Shown piece after piece: positions 34,256 to 43,303 of a stretch of 64,000 nucleotides of DNA. The number at the start of each line of letters is the position of its first letter. Within the stretch, counting starts at the first letter, position 1. The translations under genes and the position numbers were made by a program. Under the pieces are notes generated by a model. That model made no database searches, was not told where the DNA came from, and saw only the letters and a list, made by a program, of their open reading frames with translations. The stretch comes from Acidovorax sp. NCPPB 3576. GTDB lineage: Bacteria; Pseudomonadota; Gammaproteobacteria; Burkholderiales; Burkholderiaceae_C. The stretch lies in contig NZ_CP097267.1 in NCBI RefSeq assembly GCF_028473605.1, positions 1,604,501-1,668,500 of the forward strand, read 5' to 3'.

Positions 34256-35926
34256 ATGCGAAGAAATCTTCCGGTCAGCACGCAGGAATACCCGTTTCCT
34301 TCCGGCGAGACCCTGGTGTCCACCACCGACCTGAAAGGGCGCATCCTCTACTGCAACCCGATGTTCATCGAGGTGAGCGGCTACGAGCGCGATGCCCTGC
34401 TGGGCCAGCCCCACAACCTGATCCGCCACCCCGACATGCCCGAGGAGGCCTTTCGCGACATGTGGGACACCATCGGCCAGGGCCGGCCCTGGTCGGCCGC
34501 GGTGAAGAACCGGCGCAGGAACGGCGATTTCTATTGGGTGATGGCCAACGTCACCCCGCTGATGGAGGGCGACCGCCCCGTGGGCTACCTGTCGGTGCGC
34601 ACCGAGGCCACCCCCGAGCAGGTGCAGGCGGCCGATGCGCTCTATGCCCGCATGCGCGCCGAGACCGAGGCCGGCCGTCCGGTGCATGCGCTGCGCGCGG
34701 GCCGCGTGGTGCGCCTGACGCCGATGGGCCGCATCGCCGAGTGGACCCAGGTGGGCGTGGGCGGCAAGGTGGCGATGGCGTTCTTCACGGTGCTGGTGGC
34801 CGCCTTCCTGGCGGGCCTGGTGGATGGCGAGCAGGGCCTGTTCTCGGCAGCGGCTTGGGCCGCCGTGGCCGGCGTGGCACTGGCCGGGTTTGCCTACGTG
34901 CGCCGCGTGGCCGTGGTGCCGCTGTCGGACATGGTGCGCGCCGCCAACCGCATGGCGGCCGGCGACCTGACCGAGCGCATGCGGGTGAGCCGCTCCGACG
35001 GGGTGGGCGACCTGCAAAAGGCGCTGAGCCAGCTCAACGTGAACCTGCAGTCCATCGTGCGCGATGCGCTGCAGGAGACCGAGAAAATGCGCGTGTCCAG
35101 CCGCGCCATCGCGCAGGGCAATCAAGAGCTGTCCGCGCGCACCGAAACCCAGGCCAGTAACCTGGAGGAAACGGCGGCCTCGATGGAGGAGATCACCGGC
35201 ACCGTGCAGCACACGGCCGAGTCGGCCCGCCAGGCGGCCGAGCTGGCGCGCCAGGCCACGGGCGTGGCCGAGCGCACCAGCGGCGCGGTGGACGGCGTGG
35301 CCGCCACCATGCAGCAAATCCAGGCCGCCTCGGGCCGCATCGGCGAGATCACGCAGCTCATCGACTCCATCGCCTTCCAGACCAACATCCTCGCGCTGAA
35401 CGCGGCGGTGGAGGCGGCGCGGGCCGGCGAGCAGGGCCGGGGCTTCGCGGTGGTGGCTGCCGAGGTGCGCAGCCTGTCGCAGCGCACGCTGACCGCCGCG
35501 CGGGAGATCCGCCAGCTCATCGACCAGTCGGCCGAGAAGGTGGGCGAGGGCCGCCAGCGCACCGAGAGCGCGCAAAAGACCATGCAGGAGTCGCTGGACC
35601 TCGTGCGCCGTGTGGGCGCGCTCATCGGCCAGATCCACAGCGCCGCCGACGAGCAGCGGGCAGGCATCTCGCAGGTGAACAGCGCGGTGGCGCACCTGGA
35701 CGGCATCACCCAGCAGAACGCCGCGCTGGTGGAAGAAAACGCCGCCTCGGCGCTGGAGCTGCAGTCGCAGGCGCAGACCGTGTCGGACGCGGTGCAGGTG
35801 TTCCGCGTGCACGGCGGCTCCCGCGGTGCGGCGGTGCCGGATGCCGTGGCGCTGCGCAAGGCGGCACGGGCCGTGCCACCGGCAGGGCGCCTGCTGCGCG
35901 AGCGGCCTGCGCTGGCCGAGCGCTGA
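34256..35926 (+). CDS. aer: Aer-type aerotaxis/redox receptor (PAS-MCP)
   Basis: This gene encodes 556 residues from ATG 34256, with AAAGG upstream; the in-frame extension to 34109 would start inside the FNR box and lacks a ribosome site. An N-terminal PAS domain (about residues 10-115: PFPSGETLVSTTDLKGRILYCNPMFIEVSGYERDALLGQPHNLIRHPDMP...) is typical of Aer and probably binds FAD. A hydrophobic hairpin (about residues 160-210) anchors it with no periplasmic sensor. HAMP and the MCP tip ([42 protein letters not shown]) follow. It senses respiratory redox state and signals to CheA, which fits FNR-type control. Confidence 0.93.
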   Translation: MRRNLPVSTQEYPFPSGETLVSTTDLKGRILYCNPMFIEVSGYERDALLGQPHNLIRHPDMPEEAFRDMWDTIGQGRPWSAAVKNRRRNGDFYWVMANVTPLMEGDRPVGYLSVRTEATPEQVQAADALYARMRAETEAGRPVHALRAGRVVRLTPMGRIAEWTQVGVGGKVAMAFFTVLVAAFLAGLVDGEQGLFSAAAWAAVAGVALAGFAYVRRVAVVPLSDMVRAANRMAAGDLTERMRVSRSDGVGDLQKALSQLNVNLQSIVRDALQETEKMRVSSRAIAQGNQELSARTETQASNLEETAASMEEITGTVQHTAESARQAAELARQATGVAERTSGAVDGVAATMQQIQAASGRIGEITQLIDSIAFQTNILALNAAVEAARAGEQGRGFAVVAAEVRSLSQRTLTAAREIRQLIDQSAEKVGEGRQRTESAQKTMQESLDLVRRVGALIGQIHSAADEQRAGISQVNSAVAHLDGITQQNAALVEENAASALELQSQAQTVSDAVQVFRVHGGSRGAAVPDAVALRKAARAVPPAGRLLRERPALAER

Positions 35927-36062
35927 TGGCGGATCGCCGGGCGCGGGGCCGGCCCGGGATCGGACGGCGCCACCCGGATAGCATTCGTGCCCAGGGCCGA
36001 TGTCCGGCCGCTACGCCCACGGCAATGCCGTCGCATTGCCAATCGCCAATGAAGGAGCGCCC

Positions 36063-36698
36063 ATGAACCCGTCTTCCCCCTCTCTCGCCGATGAACTGAT
36101 GGCCCAGCTGCAAGGGGCGCCGCTCCAGCAGCTGTCCAGCCAGCTGGGCACCGACGCCACGCAAACCCGGTCCGCCGTGGAGACCGCGCTGCCCCTGCTG
36201 CTGGGCGCGCTGGGCCGCAACGCTGCGCAGCCGCAGGGCGCCGAGGCGCTGCTGGGGGCCCTGCAGCGCGACCACTTGCCGGCGGCCACCGGCAGCGGGG
36301 GCGGGCTGGACCTGGGCGGGCTGCTGGGCTCGCTGCTCGGCGGTGGCGGTGGCAGTGCCGGCTCGGGCGCCGACATCCTGAGCCATGTGTTCGGCAGCCA
36401 GCGCCCGCAGGCCGAGGCCGGCCTCGGCCAGGCCACGGGCCTGGGGGCCAACGCGGGGCAGTTGCTCCAGTGGCTGGCGCCGATCGTCATGTCGTTCCTC
36501 GCGCAGCGCGTGCAGTCCGGCGGGCTCGATGCCGGCAGCCTGGGCCGCACCCTCGGCCATGAGCGCGAACGTGCCCAGCAGCAGGGTGGCCTGGGCGGCG
36601 GCGTGCTGGGCAGCCTGCTCGACCAGGACGGCGACGGACAGGTCGGCCTGTCGGACCTGGTCAAGCTGGGCGGCGGATTGCTCGGCGGGCGCCGCTGA
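36063..36698 (+). CDS. DUF937-family protein
   Basis: This gene encodes 211 residues with AAGGAG 7-8 nt before the ATG. Composition is Gly/Leu/Gln-rich with helical stretches such as SLADELMAQLQGAPLQQLSSQLG and TALPLLLGALGRNA, matching the DUF937 pattern. The C-terminus carries DQDGDGQVGLSDLVKLGGGLLGG, which has the spacing of an EF-hand or dockerin-like calcium loop (Asp at 1, 3, 5). No signal peptide. Function unknown. It is the last core-like gene before the low-GC island. Confidence 0.85.
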   Translation: MNPSSPSLADELMAQLQGAPLQQLSSQLGTDATQTRSAVETALPLLLGALGRNAAQPQGAEALLGALQRDHLPAATGSGGGLDLGGLLGSLLGGGGGSAGSGADILSHVFGSQRPQAEAGLGQATGLGANAGQLLQWLAPIVMSFLAQRVQSGGLDAGSLGRTLGHERERAQQQGGLGGGVLGSLLDQDGDGQVGLSDLVKLGGGLLGGRR

Positions 36699-36792
36699 GG
36701 GGGCCCGGCGGGCGGGCGCTGCGGCCCGCGGCGCCCCTGCGGACTGGCGCGGCCGGGTTTGCAACCCATTGCTTTGCCGCCCCATTCCGGCA

Positions 36793-36891
36793 GGGAAACT
36801 CTCAAAATCTCTGAATTTGCAAGTTTGAGCGCCGTAAGTCTTTGATTTAAAGGGCGCTGAGTGCCGGGTATCGGGGTTTTGAGAGGTTCCC
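36793..36891. mobile_element. 99-bp MITE-like element
   Basis: The ends GGGAAACTCTCAAAATC and GGGGTTTTGAGAGGTTCCC are inverted copies (three mismatches). They match the ends of the two 0.8-kb IS derivatives at 37829 and 41935. The interior is AT-rich and non-coding. No clear target duplication. Confidence 0.65.
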
Positions 36892-37023
36892 AGTGGAAGA
36901 ATGAATCAGCGCTCAGCAAGTCGTCCGGGCAATGCTGGAAGCAGCGGCCACGGCAGGCAGCTATCCGGCCACAAGCCGCCGTTCATGTGCCACAGTTGGA
37001 CTTCCTTTGAATCTTGAATCTGA

Positions 37024-37326
37024 ATGTGGCAAATGAGTGTCGTCCGTTGCAAACCAATCACCGCCCCGTTCTGGGTCCGGACAGCTATTGCGTTCTTACT
37101 GGCGTGCGCATCGACCTTCTTGGCGCTTTTGCTCACATCGGGTGGTTTGGAACTCCAGAACAAAGGAACGCTGTTGGCAGCCATCCTTGTTGTTCCTTTG
37201 GCTTTCGCTGCGAAGCTGGATTGGCCTCCAGGAGCTTCCATCGCATTGGCTGGCGTGACCTACTTCTTATTCTGGATGGGTGCGGTCTGGTGGGTGACGC
37301 ATCCAAAGACAATGGACAGCACGTGA
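37024..37326 (+). CDS. Small membrane protein, hypothetical
   Basis: This gene encodes about 100 residues (start 37024 or, three codons later, 37033; neither has a good ribosome site). There are three hydrophobic segments (VRTAIAFLLACASTFLALLL, GTLLAAILVVPLAFAA, SIALAGVTYFLFWMGAVWWV), so it is probably an inner-membrane protein. GC is lower than the chromosome. It sits in the island between the MITE-like element and the first IS derivative and precedes another small membrane protein in the same direction. No family recognised. Confidence 0.6.
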   Translation: MWQMSVVRCKPITAPFWVRTAIAFLLACASTFLALLLTSGGLELQNKGTLLAAILVVPLAFAAKLDWPPGASIALAGVTYFLFWMGAVWWVTHPKTMDST

Positions 37327-37393
37327 ACTGCGGGTGCCAAGACTTGGCGAACGCTGATTGTGGTCAGTCCTCACAGCAGATACTTAAAGCAAA

Positions 37394-37786
37394 ATGGAAC
37401 CAACCAAGGACGGTCGCAGAGTGGCAATAAGTCTTGTGTGCTGGCTCTTCTCCAGCGTTGGTGTCTTGCTGTCGCTAACGATGATCGTGGGCTCATCGAT
37501 TGTTGCCGTGATCGCCGATCCCGCTTCGGCAGTCAGGGGAACGGGTTTCTACCTTGGAATTGCAGCTGCTTTCGCTTGGTTGGCACTTATCGTGATGAAC
37601 CTCGCCTGGCTGAGGGAAGAGCGAACGTCCCTGCTCTGGCCGATGGCTGGTGGATTGGCTGGCATGGTATGTACAGCGGCCTTCTTGCCCTTCATTTTTC
37701 TTTTCCTACCCTGCGTCTTGCTGGGCCTGTATCTGTGCAGCGTGCATTTGTCCGGCAGCGCCAGCGATGAGACAAGCGCTAATTAG
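37394..37786 (+). CDS. Membrane protein with four predicted helices, hypothetical
   Basis: This gene encodes 130 residues. The hydrophobic segments are VAISLVCWLFSSVGVLLSLTMIV, GTGFYLGIAAAFAWLALIVM, LLWPMAGGLAGMVCTAAFL and PFIFLFLPCVLLGLYLC. The polar ends suggest an inner-membrane protein. It lies 67 bp after the preceding small membrane protein and 42 bp before the left end of the IS derivative. Low GC and AT-leaning codons suggest acquisition with the island. No family recognised; the pair could be an accessory two-gene unit. Confidence 0.65.
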   Translation: MEPTKDGRRVAISLVCWLFSSVGVLLSLTMIVGSSIVAVIADPASAVRGTGFYLGIAAAFAWLALIVMNLAWLREERTSLLWPMAGGLAGMVCTAAFLPFIFLFLPCVLLGLYLCSVHLSGSASDETSAN

Positions 37787-37828
37787 TCGCTGGTTCTCCG
37801 TAGCTCACGATTTTTTCGCTAACTTTTT

Positions 37829-38645
37829 GGAACCTCTCAAAACCCAGCCGCTCTCTTTCTGACCCGAGAAACCCTGCCCCTCCGCTTGCCATGATCACAC
37901 CCCGCAGCCCACTAAAGTTGGGCCTGTTCGCCGAGGCCTCGCGCCAGCACAAAAGGGATGCGGTGGGCGATCCGCTGCAAATGATCGCGCGGCACATCGA
38001 CTTCGGCGAACTGGCCGGGCTGGCGGATGCCCTCATCGAGCGGGGCGATGGCCGCAAGGGTGGGCGGCCTAGCTACCCCACCGAGAACGGGCACGGCCAG
38101 CGAGCACGACGGGCACCACTTCGATGAGGTGCTGGACATGCACAACACCGGGCGGGCGGTGCATGCGGACGAAGCCTAGCCGAGCCGCCAAAGGCGCCAG
38201 ATGCTGAAAGTGCTGGGATTCGTGGATGCGATGCAGCGCAGGGCCCGGGCAGGCAAACCTTTGAGTGAGTGGCAGAACAAACGCAACCAGCGGATCGCAA
38301 AGAAACGGGCCAAGGTGGAGGACATGTTCGCCGGTATCCGCCACCTGGGGGCAAGTTCGGGCAGGCGCGCGCCACGGTGGGGATGACGATGATGGCCGCC
38401 TGCTACAACATGAAGCGCCTGGCATCGTTCCTGCAGCGTGGCGTGGATGCTTTCTTCAAACCCGAACCCGGTACTTGCACGGCACAGATGCGCCTGCAAA
38501 CAGCGAAAGCATGAGCCTGTGGGGCCGCGAAGCCCCACGGTCACGGAGGCTCAGGCCCCCTGAACAGGCGCTATTGCGCATTCAAGGCGCTGAACTATGC
38601 GCACATGGCCTGGGGCTCTCCAGGTCAGGGGTTTTGAGAGGTTCC
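37829..38645 (+). mobile_element. Internally deleted IS element, copy 1 (817 bp)
   Basis: The ends GGAACCTCTCAAAACCC and GGGTTTTGAGAGGTTCC are perfect inverted repeats. Inside, from 37891, is the start of an IS5-type transposase (LFAEASRQHKRDAVGDPL...GGRPSYPTE), then directly the end (VLGFVDAMQRRARAGKPLSEWQNKRNQRIAKKRAKVE, FAGIRHLG, ATVGMTMMAACYNMKRLASFL), with a frameshift after FAGIRHLG. The catalytic centre is missing. No target duplication was found. Confidence 0.85.
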
Positions 38646-39597
38646 CGTAAGCTATGTCGATAAAACTGAATATGCTTCGCCTCCGAGGGCATTGAAGCTA
38701 GCTTTATAAGCGGTAAACCAAATGAATCTTTACGAATCGGCAATTAGAGACTACTTGAGCGAAAATTTAGGCTGCGTTGACCAGAACCTCGCTTTAGTAA
38801 AAAAAGAATTCAAACTCAACAGTGCGCTAGGAGCTGGGGGGCAATAGATATACTTGCCAAAGATGAGCTGGGACATTTTGTTGTAATTGAAATAAAGCGA
38901 AGTAACCAAGCCGCTAGAGCAGCGCTCCATGAATTGACGAAATACGTTGCGCTTTTGAAATCGACACTGGGCGTTCAGTTGGAGAGAATTCGTGTTCTTT
39001 TGATTTCTACTGATTGGCATGAACTGGCGGTCCCTTTTTCTGAGTATCTTCGGACTGTGGAAGTACCTACAGAAGGGCTGGTGATACAGGCTGAACCAAA
39101 CGGCGAGGTGACGAGTGTCAAAAAGTTTACCCCTGTCACCCTCGAAAGACCGCTGAGCCTAGAACGCATGCAGCAGATATATTTATACGAGAATGCTGAA
39201 AAGCGTGACCAAGCTCTGGCTCAGATCGCTAATGCCGCCCGCCAGGCATCAATAGTCGACTTTATAATCTTGAAGGTTGACTATGAGGGCGACAAAGTTC
39301 AAGTTATTAATCCGCATGGCGCGTATTTTCTCTTCTCTGCGCCAGTTGACTACAACGACAAAGCTAGCCTAGATAATTTTATTGCGAGAACAGGAATTAA
39401 TTGGGAAGAGCTTGATTCTCCCAGTGAGAATTTCCTATGTTGGATGCAGGAATTCGAAGAGGTTGACTACGACAGCTTCGAAATCGGCTATCCCGAAAAG
39501 CTTTCATCAATTTGCTCAACTGGGTGGCGACCTAAGTTGACGTACCGTGCGGGTCGATATGAAACCAACTCAGAACTGATGCCAGATGAATCGCTAA

Positions 39598-40804
39598 GGA
39601 AGGTCTGCAAAACCCCATTCGTCAGCCCGGCACAGCCTGATGTTGAACGGAAGGTCCGCCTGATTCCTGCGCAATCCGCTGCTTAGGCCCGATTGGCACG
39701 GTTTACAGGCCCGTTTCAGCCCTTGCGGCGCCACCTCGGCACCCCGCAGACGCACCTATCCCTGCAGCGCCAGGATCCGCTTCCTGGCCATCCACAGATT
39801 GCCCAGCGCAAACAGCATCATGAGGCGCGCCGTGTTCTTTTCCAGACCTCGGTAGCGCACCTTGGCGTAGCCGAACTGCTGCTTGATCACGCGGAACGGG
39901 TGTTCGACCTTGGCTCGCACGCTGGCCTTCAGGCGCTCGGCTTTGTCCAGCAGCTTGTGAAGTTCCCGCTCGGGATCAAGTGCCTTGCGTTTGCCCGGGC
40001 GCATGGCCACGTGCCACTTGATCTTGGCCTTGGCTTTGCTCCCTTGCATCTCCTGGCGCTTGTCCACGCCCTGGTAGCCTGCATCGCCCCAGGCATGCTT
40101 TTCTTTGCCATTCAGCAGGCCTGCTGCCTGCGTCACGTCGTTGACGTTGGCGGCTGTGCCGATGACGGTGTGCACCAGTCCCGAGTCGGCATCCACGCCA
40201 ATGTGCGCCTTCATGCCGAAGTGCCACTGGTTGCCTTTCTTGGTCTGATGCATCTCGGGGTCTCGCTCACCCTCTTTGTTCTTGGTCGAACTGGGCGCTG
40301 CAATGATGGTGGCGTCCACGATGGTGCCTGTCTTGAGCATCAGGCCCTGCTGGGCCAGACCGGTGTTGATGGCAGCCAGCACCTGCGGAGCCAGTTGGTG
40401 CTTCTCCAACAGATGGCGGAAACGCAAGATGGTGGTCTCATCGGGCATGCGCGCTGCACCATCGAGGCCGGCGAAGCGGCGGTACAGGGGCCGCTCGTGC
40501 AGTTCTTCTTCCATGGCCGGATCGCTCAGGTTCCACCACAGCTGCAGGCAGTGGATGCGCAGCATGGTTTCGATGGGGAATGGAGGGCGGCCACCCAGGG
40601 CCTGGTGCGCGCCCCGGGCGAACGGAGCAATGAGGGCCACCAGCGTTGCCCAGGGCACAACCTGGTTCATCTCTTCGAGGAAGATCTCCTTGCGGGTCTT
40701 CTTGGGCAGTGGGTCCAGGCCCAGGGTGTATTGATCCATGGCGCCATTGTCTTGAATGCTTGGCGCTGGGGGAGGATCAGGCGGGGAGGTTTTGCAGACC
40801 TTCC
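39598..40804 (-). mobile_element. Complete IS5-family insertion sequence (1207 bp) with CTAA duplication
   Basis: The perfect terminal inverted repeats GGAAGGTCTGCAAAACC face inward at 39598 and 40804. The flanking bases are CTAA on both sides (39594-39597; 40805-40808), the 4-bp YTAR duplication typical of IS5. The element carries one intact transposase gene and interrupts the nuclease gene. Confidence 0.95.
39756..40739 (-). CDS. IS5-family transposase
   Basis: This gene encodes 327 residues and is intact. It starts MDQYTLGLDPLPKKTRKEIF. The IS5-group landmarks are GGRPPFPIETMLRIHCLQLWWNLSD, the first catalytic Asp in GTIVDATIIAAPSSTKN, the second in AWGDAGYQG and the Glu region near SVRAKVEHPFRVIKQQFGYAKVRYRG. 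It should be able to move its own element and perhaps related copies. A fragment of a second copy is at 41649-41934. Confidence 0.95.
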   Translation of the reverse strand: MDQYTLGLDPLPKKTRKEIFLEEMNQVVPWATLVALIAPFARGAHQALGGRPPFPIETMLRIHCLQLWWNLSDPAMEEELHERPLYRRFAGLDGAARMPDETTILRFRHLLEKHQLAPQVLAAINTGLAQQGLMLKTGTIVDATIIAAPSSTKNKEGERDPEMHQTKKGNQWHFGMKAHIGVDADSGLVHTVIGTAANVNDVTQAAGLLNGKEKHAWGDAGYQGVDKRQEMQGSKAKAKIKWHVAMRPGKRKALDPERELHKLLDKAERLKASVRAKVEHPFRVIKQQFGYAKVRYRGLEKNTARLMMLFALGNLWMARKRILALQG

Positions 40805-41470
40805 CTAATTCGTGAAGCCATGCATTTGGAAAGCGGGGGGGCTTTCTATCTTTATCGGACGTCCTCGCCGCGATTCATGCCCAGTTGGACTTCATTTAAA
40901 AAAGACAGTGATAAAGTTGTGCAAGGATGCCGCGTTTGGGCGGAATTCCTTGAGCAAGTGATAGAAAGAGCCGAAAAAAGCACTTCGCCTCCGACCCTCT
41001 CCTTATGCTTATACCATTATGGCGACCTGCCCTATGGTTTAGCCAAGGCCTTCGAAAGTAAGGAATACGAATATATTTCTTCGTTGCAGTTGATCGAAAA
41101 TAATTCAGAAAGTGTTAATTTTTATATTGGATTATTAGCTTGGTCTGGGGAGAATGTCGCAATAGGCGGCGAGGATTTTATAAATAGAATATTTGGTGAT
41201 TTTATGCACTATGTTGGCTCACGTCATTTTTTTGAGCATAGAAAACTCTATGATAAGTCTTGTGAAATTTTGGGCTTAGAGAGTGTTATATTAAAAATAT
41301 CGAATCCCGGCTCTGATTCAGAAGCAGTTGAGCTATACCATCGATCCGACAAGTCGACGTCGAACCGGCCCGCCAAGCTATTAAGTGATTTTCTAAATTA
41401 CAATCAGGCATTTCTTGCTGATTTATCGGCATTTCTTCGGGCGCGCACCTTTGATTTTGGATTAAATTAA

Positions 41471-41648
41471 ACCATTTAACGATTTATTTTGCGGCGGATA
41501 TTATCCTTTGCATCTTTATTTCGGAAGTGCCAAATTCTTGGGGATGCACCCTAAAATTCTTTCTATTAAATCCCTGGTGTATTTTTTATCTCTTATTTCT
41601 CTCTCAGGGACACTCATCCGAGTGAGCATAGAGTTGCACTCCGCCTAA
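41471..41648. other. AT-rich gap after the interrupted gene
   Basis: About 180 AT-rich bases with no gene seen. It ends in CTAA directly before the IS5 fragment. Confidence 0.4.
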
Positions 41649-41934
41649 GGATGGTCTGCAAAACCCCATTCGCCAGACCAGCGTGATGCAACAGTGAACT
41701 TACGCATCGTCTGATGCCTGGGTCATCTGCCTGTTTGCACCTGTCTTACGGGGACAGCAGACCTGTTTGTGCTTCGGCAATGTCCAGTTTGGCACCCCGC
41801 TGGCGCACCTATCCCTGCAGCGCCATGATGCGCTTGCGAGCCATCCACAGATTGCCCAGTGCAAACAGCATCGACAACTGCGCCGTGTTTTTCTCCAGGC
41901 CCCTGTAGCGCACCTTGGCGCAGCCGAACTGTAG
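41649..41934 (-). mobile_element. Left-end fragment of a second IS5-family copy
   Basis: The sequence starts GGATGGTCTGCAAAACCCC after CTAA, matching the end of the intact IS5 element. On the minus strand it encodes the last transposase residues (QFGCAKVRYRGLEKNTAQLSMLFALGNLWMARKRIMALQG). It breaks off where the second IS derivative begins at 41935; the rest of the copy is absent. Confidence 0.85.
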
Positions 41935-42746
41935 GGAACCTCTCAAAACCCATCCGGTCCCTTGTTGATCGAGAACGCATGCTCCATCCTTTGCCATGAT
42001 CACCCCCGTAGCGCCCTGAAGTTCGACCTGTTCGCCGAGGCCTCGCGCCAACACAAGAGAGATGAGGTGGGCGATCCGCTGCAGGTGATCGCGCGGCACA
42101 TCGACTTCGCAGAACTGGCCCGGCTGGTGGATGCCCTCGTCGAGCGGGGCGATGGCCGCGAGGGTAGGCGGCCTAGCTACCCCACCGAGAACGGGCACGA
42201 CCAGCGAGCACGACAGGCACCACTTCGATGAGGTGCTGGACATGCACAACCGGGCGGGCGGTGCATGCGGACGAAGCCTAGCCGAGCCGCCAAAGGCGCC
42301 AGATGCTGAAAGTGCTGGGATTCGTGGATGCGATGCAGCGCAGGGCCCGGGCAGGCAAACCTTTGAGTGAGTGGCAGAACAAACGCAACCAGCGGATCGC
42401 AAAGAAACGGGCCAAGGTGGAGGACATGTTCGCCGGTATCCGCCACCTGGGGGCAAGTTCGGGCAGGCGCGCGCCACGGTGGGGATGACGATGATGGCCG
42501 CCTGCTACAACATGAAGCGCCTGGCATCGTTCCTGCAGCGTGGCGTGGATGCTTTCTTCAAACCCGAACCCGGTACTTGCACGGCACAGGTGCGCCTGCA
42601 AACAGCGAAAACATGAACCTGTGGAGCCGCGAAGCCCCACGCTCACGGAGGCTCAGGCCCCTGAACAGGCGCTATTGCGCATTCAAGGCGCTGCACTATG
42701 CGCACATGGCCTGGGGCTCTCCAGGTCAGGGGTTTTGAGAGGTTCC
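41935..42746 (+). mobile_element. Internally deleted IS element, copy 2 (812 bp)
   Basis: Same ends as copy 1 (GGAACCTCTCAAAACCC and its complement) and nearly the same interior: LFAEASRQHKRDEVGDPLQ..., then the transposase tail VLGFVDAMQRRARAGKPLSEWQNK. It lacks the same central part as copy 1, so both derive from one deleted ancestor. It ends 82 bp before the CBS-protein gene and abuts the IS5 fragment. Confidence 0.85.
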
Positions 42747-42828
42747 AGTCAGGGTGATGCCTGTTGCGCCCGACCCGGGGTTGGGCGGAAACTGCGGCCA
42801 TCCACGCCACTTCACAACGGGAGGCCCC

Positions 42829-43275
42829 ATGACCGCAGTCGCCGACATTCTCAAGACCAAGCCCAACGCCCAGGTCCACACCATCGGGCCGTCGGATTCG
42901 ATGCTCGACGCGCTGCGGCTCATGGCCGACAAGGGCATCGGCGCGCTGCTGGTGATGGAGGGCGCGCAGATCGCCGGCATCGTGACCGAGCGCGACTACG
43001 CCCGCAAGGTCGCGCTGCTGGGCCGCACCTCCGGCGCCACGCAGGTGAGCGACGTGATGACCCGCGCCGTGCGCTTCGTGCGGCCGCACCAGACGAGCGA
43101 GCAGTGCATGCAGCTCATGACCGACAACCGCCTGCGCCACCTGCCGGTGGTGGACGATGCCAACCGGCTCGTGGGCCTGATCTCCATCGGCGACCTGGTG
43201 AAGAACATCATGTCGGAGCAGCAATTCATCATCGAGCAGATGGAGCAATACATCACCGGCGGCCAGCGCAACTGA
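42829..43275 (+). CDS. CBS-domain-pair protein
   Basis: This gene encodes 148 residues from ATG 42829, with GGGAGG upstream; an in-frame extension into the IS border lacks support. Two CBS motifs span nearly the whole protein: DSMLDALRLMADKGIGALLVMEGAQIAGIVTERDYARKV and TSEQCMQLMTDNRLRHLPVVDDANRLVGLISIGDLVKNI. Such pairs bind adenine nucleotides and often act as stand-alone energy sensors. A short helical tail (EQQFIIEQMEQYITG) is present, typical of this betaproteobacterial group. No partner gene is adjacent; the IS derivative just upstream may have replaced its natural promoter. Confidence 0.93.
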   Translation: MTAVADILKTKPNAQVHTIGPSDSMLDALRLMADKGIGALLVMEGAQIAGIVTERDYARKVALLGRTSGATQVSDVMTRAVRFVRPHQTSEQCMQLMTDNRLRHLPVVDDANRLVGLISIGDLVKNIMSEQQFIIEQMEQYITGGQRN

Positions 43276-43303
43276 TGCCGGTGGCGCGCCGCCCGGTCCC
43301 CAT

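Larger units (their letters stand above)
38721..41470 (+). pseudogene. Putative PD-(D/E)XK nuclease gene split by an IS5 insertion and a frameshift
   Basis: The gene starts at ATG 38721 (MNLYESAIRDYLSENL). The frame runs to a six-G tract (38836-38841), where one base is missing (or two extra), and continues as AIDILAKDELGHFVVIEIKRSNQAARAALHEL. This is a nuclease core: Asp, then E-x-K in VVIEIKRS, as in NucS/DUF91-like and RecB-like endonucleases. The frame continues to DES-L at 39597, where the IS5 element and one copy of the CTAA duplication intervene, and resumes in the same frame as L-IREAMHLESGGAFYLYRTS... to the stop at 41470. Rebuilt, it is about 512 residues. The C-terminal domain is unknown. 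The low GC and island location suggest an acquired, perhaps defence-related, gene; that role is inference. Confidence 0.82.

Noticed and set aside
38721..39686. Treating the nuclease gene as ending at 39686 with the tail RKVCKTPFVSPAQ
   Set aside because: That tail is translated from the IS5 left end; the native frame resumes after the element at 40809.
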